The notes under the pieces were generated by a model that worked only from the letters and a program-made list of their open reading frames with translations, searched no databases and was not told the origin of the DNA. The position numbers and the translations under genes are program-made. This document shows, piece by piece, positions 17,929 through 26,653 of a stretch of DNA of 64,000 nucleotides. The number at the start of each line of letters is the position of its first letter. Position 1 is the first letter of the stretch. The DNA is taken from contig NZ_RHLG01000001.1 in assembly GCF_003712105.1 (NCBI RefSeq), positions 124,001 to 188,000 on the forward strand, written 5' to 3'. The stretch is from Winogradskyella sp. GTDB taxonomy: Bacteria > Bacteroidota > Bacteroidia > Flavobacteriales > Flavobacteriaceae.

Positions 17929-18288
17929 CTATTCTGGTTTGTTAATTTCTTTAAGCAGTGCTTCAATATCTTGGATATTGACATCATTCTTTTTTACAAA
18001 AAAGGAAACCATGCTCTTAAATGACCCTTGAAAGTAATTATCGACCAATTTATTGATGGATTGATTACTATACGATTCTTTTGCAACAATAGGAAAGTAA
18101 ATATGCCCTTTACCTTGCTTTTCATAATCTACAAAGCCTTTAGATTCTAAAATCCTTACTATAGTAGATACCGTATTATATGCTGGTTTAGGATCTGGCA
18201 ATGTATCAATAATCGATTTTACGTTAGCATTTTTAAGTTGCCATAAAGCTTGCATTATTTCTTCTTCGGCCTTAGTTAACTGCTTCAT
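17929..18288 (-). CDS. BlaI/MecI-family repressor
   Basis: A 119-residue winged-helix repressor: MKQLTKAEEEIMQALWQL, then the recognition helix PAYNTVSTIVRILESKGFVDYEKQG, then a C-terminal dimerisation helix region. I choose ATG 18288, since the family begins at this LTKAEEEIM segment; the frame extends to 18321 but that would overlap the -7 box. It sits 2 bp before the M56 gene and would repress this operon until its partner signals. Two inverted repeats overlap the promoter. Confidence 0.9.
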   Translation of the reverse strand: MKQLTKAEEEIMQALWQLKNANVKSIIDTLPDPKPAYNTVSTIVRILESKGFVDYEKQGKGHIYFPIVAKESYSNQSINKLVDNYFQGSFKSMVSFFVKKNDVNIQDIEALLKEINKPE

Positions 18289-18318
18289 ATATATGTATTG
18301 AAATTTATTTTGAGAATA

Positions 18319-18326
18319 CAAATATA
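18319..18326 (-). promoter_or_regulatory. -7 element of the BlaI-M56-TPR operon
   Basis: The minus strand reads TATATTTG, an exact TAnnTTTG match, 30 bp from the BlaI ATG at 18288. A TTG on the minus strand at 18345-18343 is a possible -33 element. Both operator repeats overlap this region. Confidence 0.6.
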
Positions 18327-18363
18327 ACTAATTTTTTAGTTTCAACTAACTTTTTAGTTGAAA
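18327..18363. promoter_or_regulatory. Tandem BlaI operators
   Basis: Two perfect inverted repeats. The proximal one (18327-18340) is ACTAA-tttt-TTAGT. The distal one (18340-18363) has 10-bp arms TTTCAACTAA and TTAGTTGAAA around CTTT. They share the ACTAA-N4-TTAGT core with centres 18 bp apart and lie over the promoter, as expected for an autoregulated BlaI-type repressor. Confidence 0.65.
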
Positions 18364-18413
18364 TGTAACATTTCAGGTTACTTAGCGTCAAACCAGTTGA
18401 ATTAATTTACGAT

Positions 18414-18908
18414 ATGGAAATTGTTATAATTATTGGAGCTTTATTACTAATGTTATTAGGATTAGCCGGAAGTTTTTTACCTGTTTTACCTGGACCACTT
18501 ACTAGCTGGCTAGGCCTATTTGTATTAAGTTATGCTGACTCCGTTGATATCAGCTCAACCTTTTTAATCGTAACTTTTAGTATTGCATTGCTCATATTTA
18601 TATTGGACTACATTATACCTGCAGTGGGCACCAAACGCTTTGGCGGTAGCAAATCTGGAATGATAGGAACATCGATTGGCTTAGTTATAGGTCTATTATC
18701 TCCTATTCCTTTTGGGATAATTATTGGTCCTTTTGTTGGTGCATTAATCGGTGAACTTATGCATAAAAATGATATGAACAGAGCAACAAAAGCTGCATTT
18801 GGCTCTTTTATAGGATTTATTACTTCAACATTTTTGAAGTTTATTGTTGCTGTAATTTACTTTGGACTTTTTATATCGAAACTAGTAGGAAATACCTCAA
18901 TTGTATAA
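18414..18908 (+). CDS. DUF456 membrane protein
   Basis: A 164-residue, glycine-rich, four-to-five-helix membrane protein of the DUF456 type: LPVLPGPLTSWLGLF (about 24-38), GTKRFGGSKSGMIG and GPFVGALIGEL. Its function is unknown. It is divergent from the BlaI operon, so the operators at 18327-18363 could also influence it (inference). Confidence 0.8.
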   Translation: MEIVIIIGALLLMLLGLAGSFLPVLPGPLTSWLGLFVLSYADSVDISSTFLIVTFSIALLIFILDYIIPAVGTKRFGGSKSGMIGTSIGLVIGLLSPIPFGIIIGPFVGALIGELMHKNDMNRATKAAFGSFIGFITSTFLKFIVAVIYFGLFISKLVGNTSIV

Positions 18909-18924
18909 TTCTTATACAAATAGA

Positions 18925-18965
18925 AAACCTAGCAAAATATCATCGGTCGACATTCTACTAGGTTT
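18925..18965. terminator. Inverted repeat after the DUF456 gene
   Basis: AAACCTAG (18925-18932) and CTAGGTTT (18958-18965) form an 8-bp stem around a 25-base loop, 17 bp after the stop. There is no clean U-run on either side, so its role as a terminator is uncertain. Confidence 0.35.
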
Positions 18966-19127
18966 AAAAGCTATTAATTCAACAATTGCTTAAGAGGGAT
19001 TAATTAAATTCTTGTTGACCCTTCAAAGGTAAATAAGCGATTTATCATTTTGCTGCTTGAAAACCGTAGACTTGATGCGGAAAAACCGTAGTTTTCATTA
19101 TTCATAGTACTTACAAGCGTTTTTTAG

Positions 19128-19151
19128 AAAGCCGATAAACGGCTTTTTTTT
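19128..19151 (+). terminator. Rho-independent terminator
   Basis: AAAGCCG-ataaa-CGGCTTT followed by five further T residues on the plus strand. It lies 220 bp after the DUF456 stop and abuts the 3' end of the convergent response regulator gene. It ends plus-strand transcription, either of DUF456 or of an unannotated transcript from 18970-19127. Confidence 0.75.
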
Positions 19152-19818
19152 AAAGAAATCCCTTTTCTTTAGCCAAAGCAAGCAAAGTTTCGTCCTTTCC
19201 GTCTTCAACTGAGAACAATAATTTCAGCTGTTTCTTGCGTTTTTCGATAGCACTCATAGACAACGAAATGTGCTCTAAAAGGCTTTTGGTTTTAATACCT
19301 TGAGATAACAGATACAGTATTTTTCTGTTGATATCATCAACATAAATTTCACTAGTTAAAGTCTGCCTCACATAGTTATGTACGGTGCTACTATAATATG
19401 GTGGTGATTTTAAAATGTGCTGAAATGCATCTGCCAATTCCATCGATGTTAAATCACTCTTAATAAGAAACCCATCGGGATTAATCTCTCTTATGATATT
19501 ATGAATTCGGAATGATTCGTTAAACATTGTAAGGATGATAATTTTAGCAGCTGGTAGCATGGTTTTTGCCAATTTGGCAAGATCTTCTCCAGAGGTATAT
19601 CTTCCATCTTGAGAAGGTGGCAAACTAATATCAAAAAAGCAAACATCGTAATGTATACCTTTAGCAGCTCTGTTAATCATAATCTCTGCCATATCACAGT
19701 TATTAGCTGTATCTATGATAAGATTTTGATTATCAGTTTTGGTTGCCATGAGGACGTTCATGTATCCTTCGATAATAATAGGATGATCGTCCACCATTAA
19801 AATTTTTAAGTCTTCCAT
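19150..19818 (-). CDS. Response regulator transcription factor
   Basis: A 222-residue regulator with an N-terminal receiver (LKILMVDDHPIIIEGY; the phosphoacceptor Asp in VCFFDISLPP near residue 62; LTMFNES) and a C-terminal helix-turn-helix (RKILYLLSQGIKTKSLLEHI, SAIEKRKKQLKLLF). The domain order is NarL/LuxR-like. It follows the TPR sensor kinase by 26 bp and is its probable partner. Confidence 0.85.
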   Translation of the reverse strand: MEDLKILMVDDHPIIIEGYMNVLMATKTDNQNLIIDTANNCDMAEIMINRAAKGIHYDVCFFDISLPPSQDGRYTSGEDLAKLAKTMLPAAKIIILTMFNESFRIHNIIREINPDGFLIKSDLTSMELADAFQHILKSPPYYSSTVHNYVRQTLTSEIYVDDINRKILYLLSQGIKTKSLLEHISLSMSAIEKRKKQLKLLFSVEDGKDETLLALAKEKGFL

Positions 19819-19844
19819 TGGTTAGGGTTAGGGTTACAGATTAC

Positions 19845-21875
19845 TTAAACTGAATAGGGGATTTTTACTTCTACAGTAGTACCTCTTGAAAGTTCTGAAA
19901 AAAACTGAATCTTACCGTTAATATCAGAAACTCTTGAGGTCATATTTTTTAGACCAATACCTTTTTTGGCTTTTGTGGTATCGAATCCTTTGCCGTTATC
20001 TACAATATACAGAATAATATCGTCATTTTCTCTTAAAACTTTAATTTTAACATGCTGAGCTTCAGCATGTTTATAAATATTCTGCATGGATTCTTGTATA
20101 ATTCTATAGATGTTGATCTTGGATTTGTTAGGAACAAAATCCCAACTTATATCATCTGTAAAATCAAAATCGTAGGTATAGCCATAGGCTCTAGCTTGGT
20201 TATCTACAAGCTCGGACACAATTTCTTTAAAACCTGATCCTGCCACAAAATCGGTATTCATTTCATGGGAGATTTTACGGATATCATCTTCTATGGTTTT
20301 AAGCTGACCAATATAATTGGCACGATTCATCATTGCTTCTTTACCTTCAGAAAAATTAAGGCTATCTAAACTTAAACGTGCACCAAACAGGCGCCCCAAA
20401 ACACCATCGTGTAATTCTTTAGATACTCTAATTTTTTCTTGAGAGCGCGCCTCTTCAACTTTATCTTGCTGATTGAGCATTAGGTTATAAATTTGCTCAT
20501 TAACCTCTTGTTGGTCTTGTATATATTTGAGCTCTTTGTTTTTAGCACGTTGTGAGATTAGGACATATACCAAAATCCCAGTAAGTAATAAGCCGGCAGA
20601 AAGTAATAATAGGTAGAAGTTTTCTTTTGAGATTTGCTCGTTTTTGGCTTCGATTTGGTCAGTTTCTAATTCTATTCGGGCAAATTTATTCGACACATTT
20701 CGTTCAACTTGCAACAAACTATCAGTTAATTTTATATGTTCAATTAAATAAGCTTTTCCTTCTTCTCCCTCTTTTAACCCTGAAAGCAACACCATTGATT
20801 CTAAGAGAATGTCATTTGAAGAAATACGCTTAGATAAATTATAGGCTTTTTCAGCATACTTTAAAGTAGAGTCTTTCAGTTCCAATTTTTTATAAAATTT
20901 AGAAAGATCAATAGTTACTGCTAGTTTAGTAACATCATCGTCTAGTTTTTCGCTTAAGTTATAAGCTTCATAAAACATCTTACTTATTACATCATTATCA
21001 CTATGTCCAGCTGCAACTTTAGTATAAGCTATATTATCAATAATAAGAGGGTAAAATGTAGGGTCATACCCTTCATAAATATTTCGTAATGGGATTAAAC
21101 TATTATAAAGTTCTAGAGCTTTTTCGTAATTTTTTAATTTTCTATATACCCCTGCTTGATTGTTAATAGTGATAGTCTTGTTATAATCACCATTTTTCAT
21201 TTTTGAAGCAATTTTATATGCCTTTTCATGATATTCAAGAGACTTCTCATTTCTTCTTAAGTTTTGCGAGGTCACACCAAGAAGGTTATTCAAACTCCAT
21301 AAATTTTCTAGATTCTGCTCATTTACAGGAAGTAAATTAATTAATTCAATTGCTAGAACCGCATTTTCTTCACTTCCTATATAGTCTTTCTCAGTATCTT
21401 GAATATCTGCGATAGCCATTAAAGTGTTAATACGACCATAAGTATCATCAATAAAATCATATGCCTTTAACGCTTTGGAATAATAAAAATATGCACTATC
21501 CGTCTTGAGATAATTAAATTCGAATACTCCTCCAAGGTTAAAACTAGCGGCAGCGATACCTGAGGTATCAGATAATCTTGTGGATAATTCTAAATTGAAT
21601 CTATTAATACTCTCATATTTTTCATTCATTTCTGCCGAATAATACAATAATGATAACTCTCTATTATTTTTAAGGAGTAATGAATCTAGCTTCAATCTAG
21701 ACGCTATAGAGCTTGCTTTCTCAGCAAAAGCTATTTGTTCATTTAAAGTATAATTCTGATTTTTAGAAGAATTACGAAAGTAATCAAGACTATCTATTAA
21801 TTCTTTAGATATTTGAGAGTTAATTAGAAGAGGAAATAAAGCAAGAGCTAATAAAATAAAATACTTTTTTAGCAT
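19845..21875 (-). CDS. TPR sensor histidine kinase (HisKA_3 type)
   Basis: A 676-residue kinase: signal peptide or first membrane segment (MLKKYFILLALALFPLLINS), a periplasmic array of about seven tetratricopeptide repeats (to about 400), one membrane helix near 430 (FYLLLLSAGLLLTGILVYVL), a coiled linker, a HisKA_3 dimerisation helix with the phospho-acceptor in SKELHDGVLGRLFGARL (His about 488) and an ATPase domain (DNGKGFD, GIGLKNM). This NarX-like arrangement pairs with NarL-type regulators such as the next gene. The signal is unknown. Confidence 0.9.
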   Translation of the reverse strand: MLKKYFILLALALFPLLINSQISKELIDSLDYFRNSSKNQNYTLNEQIAFAEKASSIASRLKLDSLLLKNNRELSLLYYSAEMNEKYESINRFNLELSTRLSDTSGIAAASFNLGGVFEFNYLKTDSAYFYYSKALKAYDFIDDTYGRINTLMAIADIQDTEKDYIGSEENAVLAIELINLLPVNEQNLENLWSLNNLLGVTSQNLRRNEKSLEYHEKAYKIASKMKNGDYNKTITINNQAGVYRKLKNYEKALELYNSLIPLRNIYEGYDPTFYPLIIDNIAYTKVAAGHSDNDVISKMFYEAYNLSEKLDDDVTKLAVTIDLSKFYKKLELKDSTLKYAEKAYNLSKRISSNDILLESMVLLSGLKEGEEGKAYLIEHIKLTDSLLQVERNVSNKFARIELETDQIEAKNEQISKENFYLLLLSAGLLLTGILVYVLISQRAKNKELKYIQDQQEVNEQIYNLMLNQQDKVEEARSQEKIRVSKELHDGVLGRLFGARLSLDSLNFSEGKEAMMNRANYIGQLKTIEDDIRKISHEMNTDFVAGSGFKEIVSELVDNQARAYGYTYDFDFTDDISWDFVPNKSKINIYRIIQESMQNIYKHAEAQHVKIKVLRENDDIILYIVDNGKGFDTTKAKKGIGLKNMTSRVSDINGKIQFFSELSRGTTVEVKIPYSV

Positions 21876-21929
21876 TATTTATTTTTGAATACTTGCTAAA
21901 GTTAATAAAATACCTTGTAGGTACAAGTC

Positions 21930-21956
21930 AAAAAGGCCGATATAGTTATATCAGCC
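21930..21956 (-). terminator. Terminator after the 57-residue peptide gene
   Basis: On the minus strand GGCTGATATA and TATATCGGCC (one G-U pair) form a 10-bp stem with a 2-base gap at the top, followed by five T residues. It lies between the peptide stop (21980) and the sensor kinase start (21875), so peptide transcripts would mostly end before the kinase. A second small palindrome, CTTGTA-GG-TACAAG, lies at 21914-21927. Confidence 0.65.
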
Positions 21957-21979
21957 AAAGAAATTTTTATATCATTAAA

Positions 21980-22153
21980 CTATCCTGCAGTTACAGAACC
22001 TCTCTTCTTTTTTGCATGTACTATTGGGTTGTATGTAGTATTGGCTTTTTTCACATTTGTGATTTCATCCTGTGTTGCATTTTCCTTTGTTACAACAGAC
22101 ACAGTTAATACTACTAAAGCAACTAATACTAGGGAGATTTTTAAAGCTTTCAT
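21980..22153 (-). CDS. 57-residue membrane or secreted peptide
   Basis: An ATG at 22153 opens 57 codons. The first 22 residues (MKALKISLVLVALVVLTVSV start) form a signal peptide or membrane anchor, followed by a polar part with NATQDEITNVKKANTTYNP and a basic tail AKKKRGSVTAG. It is the gene just before the TPR sensor kinase, same strand, with its own terminator downstream. I recognise no family. The position suggests a role in, or regulation by, the neighbouring two-component system (inference). Confidence 0.6.
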   Translation of the reverse strand: MKALKISLVLVALVVLTVSVVTKENATQDEITNVKKANTTYNPIVHAKKKRGSVTAG

Positions 22154-22327
22154 AAGTTCTTATTTAGATCGTTATTATTGGTTTTTTTATTAACAGTACT
22201 AAATAAGAAAAGCCTCTACGTACTCGAAGAAGCGTCAATGGATAATTAAAATATCTTTAAATAAGTATTTAGGGCTTATTTTAAGAGAGACCAAAGTAAC
22301 AAAAAGCTAAGCCTTATACATCTTTTA

Positions 22328-22358
22328 ATCGTTTAAATGTACTATTTTATCGTTTAAA
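22328..22358. promoter_or_regulatory. Direct repeats upstream of the 57-residue peptide gene
   Basis: ATCGTTTAAA occurs at 22328-22337 and 22349-22358, start to start 21 bp. The second copy extends into the palindrome CGTTTAAACG. The repeats lie 175 bp before the peptide ATG and just beyond the 3' end of the FG-GAP gene. Two-turn spacing suits a dimeric regulator. I found no good -7 box between them and the peptide gene. Confidence 0.35.
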
Positions 22359-22409
22359 CGTTGAAATTCAATAAAAAATAATAGAAAACAGCCAAATAGT
22401 TGGATCTAA

Positions 22410-23582
22410 TTATTGGCCCAATAGTAGCCGATCAGCACCTCTAAAACATGCCAAATAAATATCTGGCTTACCATCGTTATTAAAGTCTGCAACTTCAATA
22501 TCTACAATTATGGCATTAAATGGTGTAACGTAAGTATCTGTTTGTTCTGTAAAATAACCTCGCCCGTCATTAAGACCTATTGTAAGCCCATCAAGCTTAC
22601 CAACCAATAAATCTTGATCACCGTCATTATCAATATCAAAAAAATCTGCATCAAGTGCACCACTTATGCCGTTAAATTTTAAGCGCTCATTAGATACGTC
22701 AGTAAATTTTCCATTATTATTTATTAATAATCTCTGAATTGGTGTTTTAGGTGTAAACATTCTGATATTGGCAAAATAAATATCTAAATCACCGTCATTA
22801 TCGATGTCTGTAAAATCTGCTTCTCGCGTTTCTTCAGAAATTCCAGAAGTAAAAACTGTTTTGCTTACATCAGTAAATATGCCTTTGCCGTTGTTTTGCA
22901 AGAGACGGTTATCATCTTCATTTCCTATCAATACATCCAAGTCCCCATCATTATCATAGTCCCCAACTTCGACATCTTGAGTGACATCGTCCACTTTTGG
23001 TAATCTGTTATCGGTTTGGTCAATTAAGTTTCCATTGTCATTTTTTAAGTAGTTGTTCTGCCCATTATTCCCAACAATAAAATCTTCCCAACCATCATTG
23101 TCAAAATCTGCTTTTATTAAAGCATTGGAGATATTACCAATGGGAAAACTGTCTGACATGTCTTTAAAAGTTCCATCTTTTTGTTGCAGATAAAGTTCAT
23201 TGGTTTTATCGTCTTCAGTTACAAATACAATATCTAATAGCATGTCCTTATTAATATCTTCTATCATTACATCTTCAGAGTCGTGATATGGATAATATTG
23301 ATATGGTTTTGGTGACTGTTTGGCTATTTTGTTGGGCAGCAAAAACGAGCCATCCTTAAAACTACCATCGCCATTATTTAAAAGAATAACATTTTTATGA
23401 AACTCAACAGCAATAACGATATCTAAGTCACCATCAGCATCTATATCACTAATATTAGCATCCATGGAATTAAAGGGCACCTTTACTATGTCTGGTAAAT
23501 GCGATGACGACACATCTTTGAGAGTTTGGCCATGAACCTTAATAGCCATAATACATATTAGAGTAACTATAAAATATTTCAT
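22410..23582 (-). CDS. FG-GAP/VCBS repeat protein
   Basis: A 390-residue secreted protein with a signal peptide (MKYFIVTLICIMAIKVHGQ) and about eight repeats carrying calcium-binding motifs such as DIDADGDLDIV, DFDNDGWEDF, DYDNDGDLDVL, DIDNDGDLDIY and DFNNDGKPDIY. This pattern forms a seven-bladed integrin-like propeller. No type IX sorting tail is visible, so it is periplasmic or outer-membrane associated. Ligand unknown. Confidence 0.85.
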   Translation of the reverse strand: MKYFIVTLICIMAIKVHGQTLKDVSSSHLPDIVKVPFNSMDANISDIDADGDLDIVIAVEFHKNVILLNNGDGSFKDGSFLLPNKIAKQSPKPYQYYPYHDSEDVMIEDINKDMLLDIVFVTEDDKTNELYLQQKDGTFKDMSDSFPIGNISNALIKADFDNDGWEDFIVGNNGQNNYLKNDNGNLIDQTDNRLPKVDDVTQDVEVGDYDNDGDLDVLIGNEDDNRLLQNNGKGIFTDVSKTVFTSGISEETREADFTDIDNDGDLDIYFANIRMFTPKTPIQRLLINNNGKFTDVSNERLKFNGISGALDADFFDIDNDGDQDLLVGKLDGLTIGLNDGRGYFTEQTDTYVTPFNAIIVDIEVADFNNDGKPDIYLACFRGADRLLLGQ

Positions 23583-23633
23583 TACATTAAATTTTTACTA
23601 ATAGACTAAAAGTATAGCAAAAAAAAGTGGCAA

Positions 23634-24542
23634 TTATTGCTTATGTATGTTTTTAAGCTCTGAAGGTGTTAAGCCATAATGTTTTTTAAATAATTTTGAC
23701 AAGGTCCTATAATCTGTAAAATTTACTTCATTTGCAGCTTCAGCAACACTCATGCCTGATAGGATTAACTGCTTTGCTTCTTCCAATCTCAATTTTTGAA
23801 TTTTCTGATAAGGAGAAATCTTGTTGATTTTTTGATAGCATCTAATTGCATGATACTTAGACAACGCACTTAACCTAGACAATTGCTCTATTGATATATC
23901 ATTTTTATAGTTATCGCAAATAAAGTCGTTGATAACAGATACTCTGCGGTAAATCTCTTCGCGAGTAGAAAACTTTGCTTGAGGAAGTCTTTTGATATCT
24001 GAATATATTTTTTGTTGTTGTTCTATAAGTAGCTCGCCTAAAGTGATGTAAAATTGCTCTTCTTCATAGTTGTCTTTTATGTTATTACAAAGCACATCAT
24101 TTTTAATCGCGGACACAATAGAGCTCAACTTATCGTTACAGATGCGACTTTTCTTTGTTATAAAACTTATTGGTGTTTTATTATTAAAAGGGTTTTCTAA
24201 TCCTTCTTCGAGTTTCTGGTTATAAGAACCTGCCAAGTTGAACATAAACTCTTCACTAAACCCAATACAAATGCCTAATACTGGATTTTTACTTTTAACA
24301 TCGGCAGTAATATGTTGACTCGCATTAGTAACGATATAACTCAATTTATCTAACTTATATCTTTTATTATCTACAGAATAATTTTCTACGCCTGTTATGG
24401 GAAATTTTAATGAAAAGTGAGATTCGGAAAGTTTACCATTAAAGTCTTTTACGCTTGAGAAAAAAGCTCTATTAACTTTTAGTTTTTCGTTGTAGTTAAC
24501 AGTTTTATAACCTTTAAATTCGTTAATCTCTAATGGTTTCAT
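23634..24542 (-). CDS. AraC-family transcriptional regulator
   Basis: A 302-residue regulator with an N-terminal sensor region (to about 190) and a C-terminal double helix-turn-helix: DISIEQLSRLSALSKYHAIRCY and MSVAEAANEVNFTDYRTLSKLFKKHYGLTPSEL (in parts: VAEAANEVNFTDYRTLSKLF). It is divergent from the papain-like protease gene, with 109 bp between, and is the natural candidate to control that gene set. No ligand can be read from the sequence. Confidence 0.85.
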   Translation of the reverse strand: MKPLEINEFKGYKTVNYNEKLKVNRAFFSSVKDFNGKLSESHFSLKFPITGVENYSVDNKRYKLDKLSYIVTNASQHITADVKSKNPVLGICIGFSEEFMFNLAGSYNQKLEEGLENPFNNKTPISFITKKSRICNDKLSSIVSAIKNDVLCNNIKDNYEEEQFYITLGELLIEQQQKIYSDIKRLPQAKFSTREEIYRRVSVINDFICDNYKNDISIEQLSRLSALSKYHAIRCYQKINKISPYQKIQKLRLEEAKQLILSGMSVAEAANEVNFTDYRTLSKLFKKHYGLTPSELKNIHKQ

Positions 24543-24651
24543 AAACTAAATTGAGCAATAATTACCACTTCTTTATTGTACTAAAAAATTAGCTTCACTT
24601 TTATTTGACGAATTATTTCAGATTTGTTACAACAAGATTAATAAACTAATC

Positions 24652-25848
24652 ATGAAAGGAAAACACACTTTTTTTATTATTGCTTTTTTATGTTATCATT
24701 TTTTAGCTTCTCAAACAAACGAAGAACGTTTTGTGCAATCTATGGCATATGGAGATTCTAAATCTGCACTTGAGTACTTTAATCACATTGAAAACAAAGA
24801 ATCCTTAAAATCAGACATACACTACTATGCTTCAATTGCATATGCCAAAGCCAACGACCTTAATAATGCATTAGAGCAATTAAATATTGCTACTGATAAA
24901 GGCTTAGCTAATATTGAAATCTTTAATGATGGTACTTTAGATACTTTAAAAACAATATCTGAATATGCTAAGATAGAATCTAAACTAGTTTCTAATAAAG
25001 AAATGGCCATGCAAGAGTTAAGCAAATTACATGATAAACTGATATATAAATATAACTCTGACCCAAGCTCTTCAAAGGTAGAGCTTGAAATGACACCTGC
25101 TAAGCATCAGGGAAACAGAAATACTTGTAGTGCTTTTGCTGCCACATCAATTGCAGAATATATTCTGAAAGATGAATTAGGAGATACAATTGACCTATCA
25201 GAATCTTACAATTACTACATATCTAAGAAAAAAGCATTATCAAATTCTTTTCTTAAAAAAGCATACGAGCCTGTTGATGGATTAGCAGGTTACCTTGCTC
25301 TAGAAGGTTATAAGTATGGTACTGCCCAAGAAACCAAATGGAATTATGAACAAAATAATTGGCTAAATACTAACGATGAAAAATGCAAAAAGAACCAAGG
25401 TGTTCCAAATGTTGAATGTTTCACAGGCATGCCTCCAGATGGTTTTAAGCCCATGTCTAAAACTTTTAAGACCATTTTTATACCATTTAAAGATATAGGT
25501 GATTTTTTACTCAGTGAAAAAAAACCAGTATTAGTCAATATTTGGCTTTACCGTAATGGTATTGACATGGAAACCGGAGAACTCCGTATACCTCCAAAAG
25601 ACAATGAACAACTCATGGGAGGTCATGTAATAGTTATAACTGGATACGACTCAGAAAAACAAGAATATACTTTTAAAAATAGTTGGGGTAGCTCTTGGGG
25701 AACAAACGGTTTTGGCACTATGCCAAAAGCCTATTTAGAGAACCATTACGAAGCTTCAAAATCTCTGCCATTTAACCTGGATGCTAGTATCGAAGAAAAA
25801 GAATACTTGGCCAAAGTGTCATTAGGCTCAAGCCTTATTTTAGAATGA
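24652..25848 (+). CDS. Papain-like (C1 family) cysteine protease, secreted
   Basis: A 398-residue protein with a signal peptide (about 1-20), a helical TPR-like N-terminal region (about 25-135) and a C1 peptidase domain. The catalytic triad is visible: C159 in QGNRNTCSAFAATS, H325 in GGHVIVITGYD and N343 in FKNSWGSSWGTNGFG. The C-terminal region (DASIEEKEYLAKVSLGSSL) is not a T9SS tail. It begins a plus-strand series of mostly exported proteins; a cupin protein follows after 19 bp. Confidence 0.85.
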   Translation: MKGKHTFFIIAFLCYHFLASQTNEERFVQSMAYGDSKSALEYFNHIENKESLKSDIHYYASIAYAKANDLNNALEQLNIATDKGLANIEIFNDGTLDTLKTISEYAKIESKLVSNKEMAMQELSKLHDKLIYKYNSDPSSSKVELEMTPAKHQGNRNTCSAFAATSIAEYILKDELGDTIDLSESYNYYISKKKALSNSFLKKAYEPVDGLAGYLALEGYKYGTAQETKWNYEQNNWLNTNDEKCKKNQGVPNVECFTGMPPDGFKPMSKTFKTIFIPFKDIGDFLLSEKKPVLVNIWLYRNGIDMETGELRIPPKDNEQLMGGHVIVITGYDSEKQEYTFKNSWGSSWGTNGFGTMPKAYLENHYEASKSLPFNLDASIEEKEYLAKVSLGSSLILE

Positions 25849-25867
25849 AACATTTTAAAACCCATAT

Positions 25868-26638
25868 ATGAAAATCAATCTCACAGCAATAGTTTTAGTA
25901 TTGGTATTAGCAATAGTAAATGCACAGAATACTAATTTAGCACCCATTTTATTAGATAAATCAGTATTATCTGGTGTTGGTTTGCAAAAAATTGAACTAA
26001 AAGCAGAGCCCGAGAAAGACTTTTATCAGAAACAATTATATCAAGGTGAAGATATAAGTATTTATGTTGTATCAACAGAAACATGGAATAATGATTTTAA
26101 GAACTTTTGGTTTGATGAGTTTATATACATGTATCATGGAGAGGCAATTATTAAACCTCAAAAGGGTAGAACCCAATTGTTTCATTCTGGAGATTATTTT
26201 TTTGCACCAAAAGGCTACACCGGCGAATGGGAAATAAAAGCAGGTAATCATTTGCACTACGAGCTTTCCGTTATCACTACCAGAAGAGCAGATTCAACGA
26301 TTAAATCCAAAAATTTAGAACATCTACTGTTTCATAAATCCTTACTATCTGGCGCGCAAATAGAACTTGATAGTAACGGAAAATACATTAAAACTTTAAA
26401 GCAAGGTGTAGAACTCACAATTAACCTTAAAGCCGAAAAACCGTCTACACAGGACTTAAAATCTTCAAAAGACACACTCGTTCAATTACTATCTGGCCAA
26501 ATAACAATTACAGCAATTGATGGCACAAAACAAACATTTTATAGTAATGATTTTTTTGTACTACCTAAAGGTTTATTGGGTTCGTGGAAATCTGATGGCC
26601 ATGGTTTAGTGAAATATCTAACCATCGAAAAAACATAA
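25868..26638 (+). CDS. Secreted bicupin protein
   Basis: A 256-residue protein with a signal peptide (MKINLTAIVLVLVLAIVNAQ) and two cupin barrels: the first around FIYMYHGEAIIKPQKGRTQLF and FFAPKGYTGEW (about 80-120), the second around LVQLLSGQITITAIDG and DFFVLPKGLLGSW (about 200-240). The usual metal-binding histidines are mostly missing, so it may bind a ligand rather than catalyse. Close spacing with the protease gene suggests an operon. Confidence 0.7.
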   Translation: MKINLTAIVLVLVLAIVNAQNTNLAPILLDKSVLSGVGLQKIELKAEPEKDFYQKQLYQGEDISIYVVSTETWNNDFKNFWFDEFIYMYHGEAIIKPQKGRTQLFHSGDYFFAPKGYTGEWEIKAGNHLHYELSVITTRRADSTIKSKNLEHLLFHKSLLSGAQIELDSNGKYIKTLKQGVELTINLKAEKPSTQDLKSSKDTLVQLLSGQITITAIDGTKQTFYSNDFFVLPKGLLGSWKSDGHGLVKYLTIEKT

Positions 26639-26653
26639 CTAACACTAATAAAT

